NCBI GenBank assembly: GCA_902826865.1
Contig: CADEGN010000055.1
Location: forward strand, 1-35,535
Direction of reading: 5' to 3'
DNA length: 35,535 nt
Source of the DNA: an uncultured Myxococcales bacterium
GTDB lineage: Bacteria > Myxococcota_A > Polyangia > Nannocystales > Nannocystaceae
Position 1 is the first letter of the stretch. The number at the start of each line of letters is the position of its first letter. Shown here piece by piece: positions 7,117 to 15,800 of the stretch. The translations under genes and the position numbers were made by a program. The notes below the pieces were generated by a model, which was given only the letters and a program-made list of their open reading frames with translations, was not told the DNA's origin and did not search any database.

Positions 7117-7704
7117 CTAGATCTTGCCCTGCATCAACTCGCGCGTGACCGCCTTCGCGTAGATCTTCAACGTGCGACCAAACGTCGGCACATCCAGCGT
7201 GCTGAAGAGCGTATCGGCCAATCCGAAAGGCATCATCGCCGGGATCCACCCGCGGGCGTACTCGAGCGCCCAACCGCTGTCCGGGATGCGGTAGGCCTTG
7301 GCGGTGCCGCGCTCGAGAACATGCATGTCACCGGGCTTGAAGACTTCGCGCTCCGTCGATCCCTGCGAGAACGCCCACTGCTCACCATCGAGAATGATGA
7401 AGTAGTCCGTCGCCATGTGCCGACCGGTGTGGCCCTCCGTGCCGATCGGAGTGCCGAATATGATCAGGTACTCACGGATCGATGCGTGCAGCAGCGCGAA
7501 CGCTCCCATCGCCCCACCCGCGTTGTTGAACACCCACGGTGGATCGCGATTGATGTGACCGGGGTACCGATCGTAGAGGTCAGAGGCGATCTGCTTGACC
7601 ATCTGCGTCATCGGTTGCCCGAGTGCAGAGCGAGCGACATCACGCAGGACGTGGGGGTCGAACAGGTAGCCCATGGCCCGCGCTGCATACACCGCAGCCG
7701 TCAT
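7117..7704 (-). CDS. ERG2/sigma-1-receptor-like sterol C8 (delta8-delta7) isomerase
   Basis: Expected to move the sterol ring-B double bond from C8(9) to C7(8), as fungal Erg2 does. The 195 residues match Erg2 closely as I recall it: GYLFDP near the start, WVFNNAGGAMGA, LLHASIREYLIIFGT, GTEGHTGRH, DYFIILDGEQ, GWIPAMMPFGLADTLFSTLD. It shares these blocks with human sigma-1 receptor. The two acidic residues of the sigma-1 ligand pocket, Asp126 and Glu172, correspond to Asp100 and Glu148 (LEYARG). The N-terminal membrane helix of fungal and animal members (about 25-30 residues) is missing; I saw no in-frame start in roughly 40 codons upstream of ATG 7704. The membrane-associated C-terminal helices (ADTLFSTLDVPTFGRTLKIY) remain. 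Very strong family match, and notable in a bacterium. Confidence 0.93.
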   Translation of the reverse strand: MTAAVYAARAMGYLFDPHVLRDVARSALGQPMTQMVKQIASDLYDRYPGHINRDPPWVFNNAGGAMGAFALLHASIREYLIIFGTPIGTEGHTGRHMATDYFIILDGEQWAFSQGSTEREVFKPGDMHVLERGTAKAYRIPDSGWALEYARGWIPAMMPFGLADTLFSTLDVPTFGRTLKIYAKAVTRELMQGKI

Positions 7705-7718
7705 TCCGACAACTGCAG

Positions 7719-7746
7719 GTCTGCGAACGCCGCGGGGCCCGCAGAC
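7719..7746. promoter_or_regulatory. Inverted repeat in the isomerase/KSI-like divergent gap
   Basis: GTCTGCG (7719-7725) and CGCAGAC (7740-7746) are perfect 7-bp arms separated by 14 bases. They lie 15 bp upstream of the sterol isomerase start in the 124-bp divergent gap, a plausible operator position. Arms this short can occur by chance in GC-rich DNA. Confidence 0.2.
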
Positions 7747-7828
7747 GGTCGCCCCAAGCGTGCGAGGGAATACGCGGGCGTGCGACCGAGGACGATGGGT
7801 GATGAAGCACCTGTGATAAAACGCCGCG

Positions 7829-8623
7829 GTGCCCGCACGCGACGCCGCCTTTGCGCTGGTTCAGGCTTCGCCGGCCGCCGTTGCCCGGCGCGACCGCGCC
7901 GGCTGGCTCGAGCTCTTCGGCAGCGACGCCACGATCGAAGATCCCGTCGGAGCTGCGATCTACTGCGGCGCGGATCGGCTGGCGGCATTCTGGGACGCGT
8001 TCATCGATCCGCAGGAGCGCATTACGTTTGTGCCTCGCTGCGACTTCGTCAGCGAGGACCTCGTGGCCCGACACGTCACGATCGAGACGCTCACGAGTTC
8101 CAATGCGCCGATCCTCGCGGTTGAAGCGATCCTCGAGTATCGCCTACGCGGCGATCGAATCGCGTCGCTTCGAGCGTTCTGGGATCCCGGTATCGCCGTC
8201 GGTTGGTACGCGCGCCGTGGCGTGAACGGTATCGCCGAGTTACTACAGCATGGCGTTCGCATGACAACGGGCCTGGGCCTGGGCAGCGCACTTGCCTTCG
8301 GCCGGGCGCTCGCCCCCGACCCCCAAACTGCGATCACCAAGGCCCGCGCGACCGGGCTTCTCACACATACCCACGACGAGTGGCTCGCCGCCTTACGCCA
8401 CGCGGAGTTGCGGGTCGGCGCGCGCGGGAACGAACGATTCGCGCATGCGGCCGAGCCCGCGTGGGCGCACGCACGCGAGGGTTGCGGCAAACTTCGCCTC
8501 GAAGCGGTGCAAGCCAGCGGCGAGCACGCCGCGTTGATCGTCGGGGACGGCTCGCGCTCCGCTGCCGTCTTCGTTCGCCAAGCCGGCGGTGAGATCGCGG
8601 CGCTCACCTGGTTGTGGTCGTAG
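7829..8623 (+). CDS. Ketosteroid-isomerase-like (NTF2/SnoaL fold) protein with extra C-terminal domain
   Basis: The first ~125 residues match delta-5-3-ketosteroid isomerase. The block LFGSDATIEDPVG corresponds to LFADDATVEDPVG of the Comamonas enzyme, placing the proton-transfer base at Asp38, the same number as in that enzyme. The oxyanion-hole residues do not match in my recalled alignment: Tyr14 is Ser14, and Asp99 aligns near Leu102, with Glu99 and Glu103 close by. The domain ends with DRIASLRAFWDP. About 140 further residues end with GGEIAALTWLWS, which echoes the first domain's end, so this may be a second NTF2-like unit. Typical KSI is about 125 residues. Start GTG 7829 is used because the upstream in-frame ATG (7802) meets a stop after four codons. 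Isomerase function on a sterol ketone is inferred from context. Confidence 0.72.
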   Translation: MPARDAAFALVQASPAAVARRDRAGWLELFGSDATIEDPVGAAIYCGADRLAAFWDAFIDPQERITFVPRCDFVSEDLVARHVTIETLTSSNAPILAVEAILEYRLRGDRIASLRAFWDPGIAVGWYARRGVNGIAELLQHGVRMTTGLGLGSALAFGRALAPDPQTAITKARATGLLTHTHDEWLAALRHAELRVGARGNERFAHAAEPAWAHAREGCGKLRLEAVQASGEHAALIVGDGSRSAAVFVRQAGGEIAALTWLWS

Positions 8624-8652
8624 ACGACTGTGGGATAGGCTCTGCCGATCCC

Positions 8653-9081
8653 ATGCCGATCTGGTTTGCAATGTTGCCGACCGAGGTCGTGACGCCGACC
8701 GAGCAGCTGCGCGATGCCGTGCCTGGACTGGCCGGCATCATGGGGTTGCTGTTGTTCCCCATGTTCGGGGCGTGGGTTCGGCTGCTGCTGCAGTATCTCG
8801 AACGCGGACGCCCTGGCATTACGCGCCCGAGATCAGTGTCGAGCCTAGACATGATCCGAGCGGTGGGACTTACCATGCTGGTCGCATTCTTCCTGCTCAC
8901 CGCCGTGCGGGCAGGGAACGAACTCCGCGACATTCAGGCTGAGGCACCAGTGGTCGGGCCGAGCCTGCAAGGCATGGTGGTCGGCGTGTGCATCTGGGCG
9001 ATCTATGCTGCGGGCCTATCGACCCTTCGTGCGCACGCCGACAGGCGCAAACGCTCCGACCGCAGGATCGGCCTGCGTTAG
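8653..9081 (+). CDS. Small membrane protein, unknown function
   Basis: I do not recognise this 142-residue protein. It shows three hydrophobic segments that would span the membrane: LAGIMGLLLFPMFGAWVRLL, AVGLTMLVAFFLLTAV, and LQGMVVGVCIWAIYAAGLST. It then has a positively charged tail (RAHADRRKRSDRR) that probably faces the cytoplasm. ATG 8653 is preferred over in-frame GTG 8614, which overlaps the preceding stop. It begins 29 bases after the ketosteroid-isomerase-like gene on the same strand and is probably co-transcribed with it, so a role near sterol or membrane metabolism is possible but unproven. Confidence 0.55.
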   Translation: MPIWFAMLPTEVVTPTEQLRDAVPGLAGIMGLLLFPMFGAWVRLLLQYLERGRPGITRPRSVSSLDMIRAVGLTMLVAFFLLTAVRAGNELRDIQAEAPVVGPSLQGMVVGVCIWAIYAAGLSTLRAHADRRKRSDRRIGLR

Positions 9082-9147
9082 CCCAGCAGATCGGCCCGCG
9101 GCAGTTGTCCGCGATGCGCGGCGTCCGTCAATCCACCCGCGTGACGC

Positions 9148-10290
9148 TCATCGCGGCGTGCCAACCGCAGCTGGAAGCGGGATTTCGATCCGTTCCACGC
9201 ACTCCGGTTCGCAGGGGCCGCAACCGAAGCGCACGTGCAGGTGTCGATCGTGGCCCGCCATGTGCCGCGCTAGTCCGCGCTGAGCGGCCCGACCACGCGG
9301 ATACTGCAACACCGGTCGGATCTCGTCTTGCGGAACACCCGCCGCCAAGGCGGCGTCGCGCACGTGTTTTTGCAGCGCGTAGTCGAGATACACGACGTTG
9401 GCATCGACCTCGAACAGGGCGCGCACAAGGTGCCACACAGTCAACCAATCGACGCGACGCGGCGTGAGCGGAAGCCAGGCGGGGACATCCATGCGGCGAG
9501 GCAAGGAGATGTCCAGATCGCGGCCGGTCTGGTGCGAGCGATGATCTCCAAACGGCCCGCCGTGGATCCGGCTCATGCCGCGGAGTTCAAGGTCGGCAGG
9601 GTAGCTCGAACGCTCGCGGTAGAGAGTGAGTGCCCGGACTAGCTCGGCGACAGCGTGCGTGGTTCCGTAGCTGGCGTCAGGAAATCCCAGGCGATAGCCG
9701 TCGCCCTCCGGAATCGCCACGCCGTTGAACAACCGTCCGGCGTCAGGTGGACCGCTCCCTATCGCGCCCGCGCGGACCGGACTTTCATCACCGTCGCCGA
9801 CCCAGTCGGTCACCAGCGGGTCGGCCCAAACAGAGATCTTCGTCCCGGGGCGGAGTTTGCCCTGCCACGGCCAGTTGTAGGCCTGAACGTCGCGCCCGTC
9901 GGCACCATGTTGCCGCGCGATCGAGGACCACGAGTCGCCCTCCTGGACAACGTACTCGATGTGCCGTCGCGGTGCGGGCATGCGCCGCGCTTTGACGCGC
10001 AAGCGCGTCCCCTTGCGAAGGCCCTTGGTTTTCGCCGATAGCCCATTGTGCGCGCGAAGATCGAGCTCACTCACACCGTATCGTGCGGCGATCTGGGCGA
10101 TCGTCTCGCGCGGCACGATGGCGTGGCGGATCCAGCGCGGGCGTTCGGGGTACTCCACGAGCTCGTCGCTGCCGCAACGGCTGGGCTCGATCGACCGCAG
10201 CCACGGTCGCTCGGTGCTCGCGGAACCGAGTTGCGCCAGCAAGGCGAGGCTGAAACCGCCGATGATGCCGAGGAGTGCGGTCATCGTCAC
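9148..10290 (-). CDS. Exported LysM / MepA-like (M74) murein endopeptidase
   Basis: Expected to cut peptide crosslinks in peptidoglycan without penicillin sensitivity, as MepA does, in the periplasm. The order is signal segment (ALLGIIGGFSLALLAQ), a LysM repeat at about 56-100 (VPRETIAQIAARYGVSELDL), a second at about 112-156 (VQEGDSWSSIARQHG), then the catalytic domain. Zinc ligand motifs are H250-R-S-H253-QTGRD-L-D260 and H347-D-R-H350-L-H352-VRF, close to E. coli MepA HASHQTGLDVD and HDYHFHVRL. At 380 residues it is longer than MepA because of the LysM repeats. GTG 10290 or ATG 10284 could start it; AGGTGA sits only two bases before the ATG, so neither is decisive. A related one-LysM version lies at 27429-28412. 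Confidence in the fold and motifs is high. Confidence 0.85.
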   Translation of the reverse strand: MTMTALLGIIGGFSLALLAQLGSASTERPWLRSIEPSRCGSDELVEYPERPRWIRHAIVPRETIAQIAARYGVSELDLRAHNGLSAKTKGLRKGTRLRVKARRMPAPRRHIEYVVQEGDSWSSIARQHGADGRDVQAYNWPWQGKLRPGTKISVWADPLVTDWVGDGDESPVRAGAIGSGPPDAGRLFNGVAIPEGDGYRLGFPDASYGTTHAVAELVRALTLYRERSSYPADLELRGMSRIHGGPFGDHRSHQTGRDLDISLPRRMDVPAWLPLTPRRVDWLTVWHLVRALFEVDANVVYLDYALQKHVRDAALAAGVPQDEIRPVLQYPRGRAAQRGLARHMAGHDRHLHVRFGCGPCEPECVERIEIPLPAAVGTPR

Positions 10291-10499
10291 CTGGCATTAT
10301 CGCCGAGGAGGAGGGCGGCTGGGCGGGTGCAGCTGCAGATCCTCGAGAAGTGCGTGTCCTCGGCTTTTTCGCGGCGTCCTTCACCGCCGACCTCGCACGG
10401 CATGGACGGCGCGCGCGGCCGCCGACTGAATCGAGGCATTTCACCTTCGGGTACGACGTAGTCGCTCGTCATGAAACTCGAGCCTGGTAGCATCCCCCT

Positions 10500-11492
10500 A
10501 TGAGACCGCCTTCGACGGAGTGGCGCGAGACCATTGCCTCGGATGAAGCCGAGCGTTTCGAGCGTTACGCCCAGGGGTTTGCCGCAGCGCAGCGACGCCG
10601 TAACGAACGCCAGGGGGTTGGGCGCGCGCTCCACCGGCGGCAAGTCGCGGCCCTGCGCGGCGAAATCGAGATCCTCGGAGATCTGCCCGATCACGCCCGC
10701 CAAGGTGTTTTCGCCACCGCTGGCCGCCGCGACGTCATCGTGCGTCTGTCCAACGGTGCGCCCGATCGCAACCCCGACCGCCGGCCGGACGTCCGCGGGT
10801 TTTCCTTCAAGATCCTCGGCGTTGATGGACCCAACGCGCTCGGCACCGGCCGAACAAACGAGCAGGACTTCTCGCTCATCAACCACATGAAGTTCTCGAC
10901 CGCAAGGGCCGCCGATTTCTGTGAGATGGTGCTTGCATTCGAGCGCGGCCCGCTGGCGTTGCTCGGGTACCTGGTCCGCCGTTACGGCGTAGTCGGTGCG
11001 ATCCGCCAGGCCAAAGCCGCTAGCGCCCTCGTCACCAAGCCGTTCTCTGGGTTCGCCACCGAGGTCTTCAGCACCGCGCTACCGTTTCGCAATGGCCGCT
11101 GGGCTGCTCGCCTGCGCCTTGTGCCGCCGCTCGACCGTGCGCGCGAGGGCGCCCGCGAGGATTGGCTGGCGGATCTACGCGCGCATCTCGACAACGGCCC
11201 ACTCGTCTATCGCGTCCAGCTGCAGTTCTTCGTCGACGAACGCATCACCCCGATCGAAGACGCCAGCGTCGACTGGCCGGAGACGGAGGCGCCCTACCTG
11301 GACGTAGCGCGACTGACGATCCCCAACCAGTCGTTCGACGACGAGGCTGCCAAAACCCTCGAGCACCGGTGCGAGACTGGCATCTTCGATCCCTGGAACG
11401 CCCTCGCCGAGCACCGACCGCTCGGCGACGTCATGCGTGCACGCAAGACAGCATACTACGCGAGCCAGAAAGCCCGCGGAGCGGCGAGCTGA
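10500..11492 (+). CDS. Catalase-like heme protein (y4iL/SrpA-type)
   Basis: A 330-residue member of the short catalase-related heme proteins, which may decompose peroxide or use it to oxidise organic substrates. The distal histidine is probably His45 in ALHRRQ. The core reads VFATAGRRDVIVRLSNG then RPDVRGFSFKILG, the equivalent of the catalase RFSTV and RDPRGFA region, then DFSLINHMKF. The C-terminus has GIFDPWNALAEHRPLGDV and R315-KTA-Y319, matching the proximal RxxxY heme-tyrosine pattern. It is much shorter than a classical catalase (about 480 residues or more), so ordinary catalase activity is uncertain. It is transcribed away from the endopeptidase and towards the methyltransferase gene, whose stop is 13 bases away. 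Confidence 0.75.
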   Translation: MRPPSTEWRETIASDEAERFERYAQGFAAAQRRRNERQGVGRALHRRQVAALRGEIEILGDLPDHARQGVFATAGRRDVIVRLSNGAPDRNPDRRPDVRGFSFKILGVDGPNALGTGRTNEQDFSLINHMKFSTARAADFCEMVLAFERGPLALLGYLVRRYGVVGAIRQAKAASALVTKPFSGFATEVFSTALPFRNGRWAARLRLVPPLDRAREGAREDWLADLRAHLDNGPLVYRVQLQFFVDERITPIEDASVDWPETEAPYLDVARLTIPNQSFDDEAAKTLEHRCETGIFDPWNALAEHRPLGDVMRARKTAYYASQKARGAAS

Positions 11493-11505
11493 AAGGCGCG
11501 CGTGT

Positions 11506-12570
11506 TCATCCGTCCCAGCGCGCTTCCAGGATCGCATACCCGCTCGTGTTATGGGCGACGACCGTTGCCCCACTGGCGCGCAGCGCTTCGGTGGACACCC
11601 CGGCACGACTAACCACCAGAAACACCGGGGCGCCCGGAGCCATCCACGGCCGCAGACCAACCACCAACGCACCCAGCGTATCGCGATCGGCATGGGTGGG
11701 CGGATTGACGAGCGCAAGTTCGCCGGGGCGATGCCAAGAATCCGCGCTGGGGCCCGCGGGCATCCCGTCGGCGGACTCGAACCGCACCCGCTCGTCGAGA
11801 CCCGCCGCCCGCGCGTTGAACCGCGCCAAGTCCACCGCGCGTAGGTTGCTTTCGATCGCCCAAACCCGCGCACCTGGCCACCGGCGAGCGGCCCACAGAG
11901 CCAGCGGTCCCACGCCTGCACAAAGATCGATGACGCTCGCCGGCACCAAACCACGCTCCTGGGCAAGTGCGCCAACGTGTTCGATCAGCGCCCGTGTGCC
12001 GGCATCGAGCTCGCGCCGCGAAAACACTCCCGGGGCGCTTTGCAGCACGAGATCGCCGAGTGCGTGATCGCGGATCTCGTAGCGAACGTCGATGCGCCGG
12101 GCTGCGGCATCGGGATCGACCCGCCCTTCGTGCACGCTCTGCATCAGGCGGTACCCCCTGTCTCGTTCGATGGTCTCGACGTTGCCGAGCAGTTCAACCA
12201 TCACGTCGGCCAGGCTATCCGCGCCCTTGTGCTTGCGCGCAGCACAGAGCAGTCGCCCGCCTTCGGTGAGCGCCAGTGCCCCGCGAGCCAGACACTCGAG
12301 GGAGAAGTCCTTGCCAAGATGCGCACGGGGCCACACCGCGGCGACCTCCATGTCGCGGAGCTCGGCCAGCGCGCCGACATCCGTGATCCCGATCGTGCGC
12401 GCGCGGGCTCCGTGCCGCTCGCGGACGTCGAGCACGATCCGCGTGGCCTCGCCGCCCACACCGGGCAGGTCTCCCGAGCACACGAGCAGCGCCCGCCGTG
12501 GGTCGACGGAGGCCGCGGCGCGAGCCAGCAGCCGGATCCCCGGATCATCGTCGCTCAGGCCCTCGCTCAT
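11506..12570 (-). CDS. RsmC/RlmG-like SAM-dependent methyltransferase
   Basis: A 354-residue class I methyltransferase of the kind that makes N2-methylguanosine in ribosomal RNA. The C-terminal half has the AdoMet motif VIDLCAGVGPLALWAARR, the acidic end of strand 2 in VWAIESN, and the catalytic LVNPPTH (NPP[YFT] type motif of base amino-methyltransferases). The N-terminal half lacks a clear AdoMet motif but keeps a Rossmann-like shape (RALLVCSGDLPG), as in RsmC, where two duplicated domains exist and only the second is active. Length equals RsmC (about 340). ATG 12570 starts the frame. It could instead modify other RNA or a protein such as a release factor, but the NPPTH and two-domain layout favour rRNA guanine. 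Confidence 0.75.
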   Translation of the reverse strand: MSEGLSDDDPGIRLLARAAASVDPRRALLVCSGDLPGVGGEATRIVLDVRERHGARARTIGITDVGALAELRDMEVAAVWPRAHLGKDFSLECLARGALALTEGGRLLCAARKHKGADSLADVMVELLGNVETIERDRGYRLMQSVHEGRVDPDAAARRIDVRYEIRDHALGDLVLQSAPGVFSRRELDAGTRALIEHVGALAQERGLVPASVIDLCAGVGPLALWAARRWPGARVWAIESNLRAVDLARFNARAAGLDERVRFESADGMPAGPSADSWHRPGELALVNPPTHADRDTLGALVVGLRPWMAPGAPVFLVVSRAGVSTEALRASGATVVAHNTSGYAILEARWDG

Positions 12571-12879
12571 CGCGAGCGCATGATAGTGCCACCCCCCCGG
12601 CCCGCCGCGGCGGATCCTCTATATGGCGGCGGGGCCGGGCTGGGACGACGGCCCTGGACCGCCGCGATCAGCCGTGTTAGACCAACCGAGGACGGGTCGT
12701 GCTCTTGGCTATCTCGCACGGTCGACGGCCGCACGGGCCGCCAGCCGCCGAGATTCGCAGAAGTGAGCCCGGTGATCTCATGCGATCGCCGACCCTCGGG
12801 CGGTTTCTGATCCGCTCGTTTTGGCGCCGGCGCAACCCGGCGCTTCGCGGACGCACGATGCGTCCAAGCGCGGTGCGAT
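12571..12879. other. 309-bp divergent intergenic region
   Basis: This gap separates the divergent methyltransferase and SNF2 helicase genes and must hold both promoters. Short open frames in it have no protein-like composition that I recognise. On the minus strand TATCAT (12585-12580) is a fair -10 close to the methyltransferase start but lacks a matching -35. No hairpin, RNA gene or repeat is convincing. Confidence 0.5.
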
Positions 12880-15800
12880 GTGACACAAATCGAGAACTTC
12901 CTCCCGCTCATCGAGCCCGATGCGCTGGCGCGCGTGGCCAGCCCCAAAGCGTTCAAGGCCGGCCGCGAACTGTTCGACGGTAAGGCCGTTTCCGACCTCG
13001 TGTTTCTGGGTGACGCGGTCAACGGTCGCGTGCGCGGTTCGCAACCGATGCCGCACTCGACGTCGATCAAGCTCGAGAGCCCAGGTCGCCTGGTCGCCCA
13101 CTGCTCGTGTCCAACCTTCACCGACGGGTGGGAGAAATTCTGCCAACACGCGGTCGGCCTGGCGATGGCGCTGCAACAGCAGTACCGCGCCGGGGGCCAG
13201 ATCACCACCACGCAGAATCCGTGGGTGAGCGACGTTAGCGGGGACAGCATCGCATCGCAGCGCTACACGATCGCGATGCGTGGCGGGACGTGGTTGGTGA
13301 CAAGCTATCAAAGCGGCGCCGCGATGGACGCTAAGCGCGGCAAGGGCCGCGAGGGACTCTCGCCGATCGACCGCGCGGTCCGGGGCTATCTCGCCCAGGA
13401 GATCGACCGAACGGACGAAGGCGCCCATGAGCTCGAAGATGGTGCGTTGGCAGGTCTGCTGTACTTCGCGCGCTATGGCCAAGTCAGCCTCAAGGGGGTC
13501 GGCAAGCTGCGATTCTCGGCCGAGCCCCTCGTCTTGCGCGTTCGGGCTGAGCCGCGACAGGACGGCAATATCGATCTTCACGCCTTCCTCGAGCACGCGC
13601 AGAGCGGAAGGGCATTCGAGGTCGACTCCGGTCGCGTGATCGCGGGCGCTCCAACGTGGTTTCTGCACCCGGAATCGTGTGAGGTTTTCCTCGTCACGGA
13701 CACACCACCGTGGGTGCTGGCTGCCATCGGTCGCCAGCCCCGGATCGTGATGGACGCGCGCGTCGACGCCGGGGCCATGGATGCCCTCTCCGATCGCCTG
13801 CATACGGCCGGGGTTCCGCGCGCCGATCTCTTTGCCTTGGCCAGCGATGCTCGTCAGATCGATCGTGTCGTCGTCACGATCGATGGCGATCCAAGCAAGG
13901 TTAGGGTGCAACTGTCGGCGCGGTATGGTGCGGTGACCATCGGGATCGCCGGTGATGATCCCGATTCGGCCCGCTACTCCCTGTCCGCCGGCAACGAGAC
14001 GATCTCGTTCTACCGCGATCTCGACGGAGAGACCGCCGCCCGCAAAATATTGCTCGACCTGAAGCTCGAGTGGCAAACCGCTGACGATGCGTTTGTGACT
14101 TCGGGGGACGCGGCCATCGAGTTCCTGATCGCCGGCGTGCCTTTGCTGCCCGAGACATGGGAGAAGCGCGTACCAAAAATGCCGAAAATCAGGTCGAAGC
14201 CGCCGACGCCGCGCGTGTCGGTGTCGGCCGGTGATGGGTCCGTGCTCGATGTTCAGGCGATCGTCGACATCGAAGGCGAAGAAGACCTCATCTCGTTCCG
14301 CGATCTGTTGCGTTGGCTCCACGAGGGCCGGCGCTGGGTGACACTTGCGGACGGCAGCGTGGTCAAGCTTGATCCGAAAATTCTGACCCCGGTCGCCGAG
14401 GCGACCGGCGACATGCAGTTTGACAAAGACGGCCGCGCCGAGGTCTCGACGCTTGAGCTTGGCAACCTTTCGCGCTTGCTCACCGAGATCCCGACGGCCG
14501 AAGTTGCCAAGGAGGTCCGCAAACTGCTCGAGGGCATGACGGGGGACCGCGCCGCCAAGGCTCCCCGCAAGGCCAAAGCCCTCAACGCCAAGCTGCGCGA
14601 GTACCAGAAGTCCGGCTTCGCGTGGCTCTGGCAACTGCACGAGAACCGCATGACGGGCGTCCTGGCCGACGACATGGGTCTCGGGAAAACGGTCCAAGCG
14701 CTCGCCCTGCTATCCAAGGCCAAGGAAGATGAGGGCCCGGCACCCACGCTCATCGTGTGTCCGACGTCGGTCTTGCTCGTATGGAAACAGGAAGTTGCGA
14801 AATGGGCGCCATCGCTTTCCCTGCTGGTCTGGCACGGGCCTGAGCGCATGGAGAACGCGCGGCTCCTGAAGAAGACGGATATCGTCGTCACCAGCTACGC
14901 CATCTTGCGCCGCGACATCGACGAGCTAGCCAAGGTCCGGTTTCGCTACGTAATCCTCGACGAGGCCCAGTACATCAAGAACTGGACGACGAGCACGGCC
15001 AAGAGCGCCAAGATGCTCAAGAGCGACCATCGCTTGGCCATGAGCGGCACGCCAGTGGAGAATCACCTCATCGATTTGTGGGCGATCTTCGACTTCCTCG
15101 CCCCGGGCTTCCTCGGCAAGCTCACCGACTTCCAGAAGAACTACGTCAAACCCATCGAGGACGGTGACACCCGCACGCTTGAGCAACTTCGCGTGCGTGT
15201 CCGCCCATTCGTGATGCGGCGCAAGAAAGAAGACGTCGCGTCCGAGCTCCCGGCCAAGACCGAACAGACGATCTACTGCAACTTCGGGAAGTCACAACTC
15301 GGTCTTTACAATCGGATTCTCAAGGCGGCCAAGGATGAGATTACCGGGCGGATCGGCGAGGTTGGGATCGAGAAGGCCCAGATGACCATCTTGGCCGCAC
15401 TCACGCGCTTGCGTCAGGTCTGCTGTCACCCCCACCTGCTCGGCTTGCCCGAGGGCACTCCCGTGCCGCCATCGTGCAAGCTTGAAGCGTTCGAAGAGCT
15501 CATTGCCGATGCAATTGGCTCTGGTCGCAAGGTGCTTGTGTTCTCCCAGTTCGTCGAGATGCAAAAGATCTTGGCGGTATCGCTGGACAAGCTTGGCATC
15601 GACTACCTGTGGCTGCACGGCGGCACGAAGAACCGTGAGGAGATGGTGGGCAAGTTCCAGCAACCGGGCGGCCCGCCGGTCTTTCTCATCAGCCTGAAGG
15701 CCGGCGGGAGCGGCTTGACCTTGACCGAAGCCGATACCGTCATCCACTTCGACCCATGGTGGAATCCGGCGGTAGAGGATCAAGCGACCGACCGCGCGCA

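Noticed and set aside
11175..11975. Minus-strand 266-residue frame across the catalase-like/methyltransferase junction
   Set aside because: It overlaps two well-supported genes and has no recognisable domain.
12778..14697. Long minus-strand open frame (639 residues) under the SNF2 helicase
   Set aside because: The plus-strand gene has all helicase motifs; the minus frame is Arg/His/Asp-rich with no domain and is a by-product of high GC third positions.
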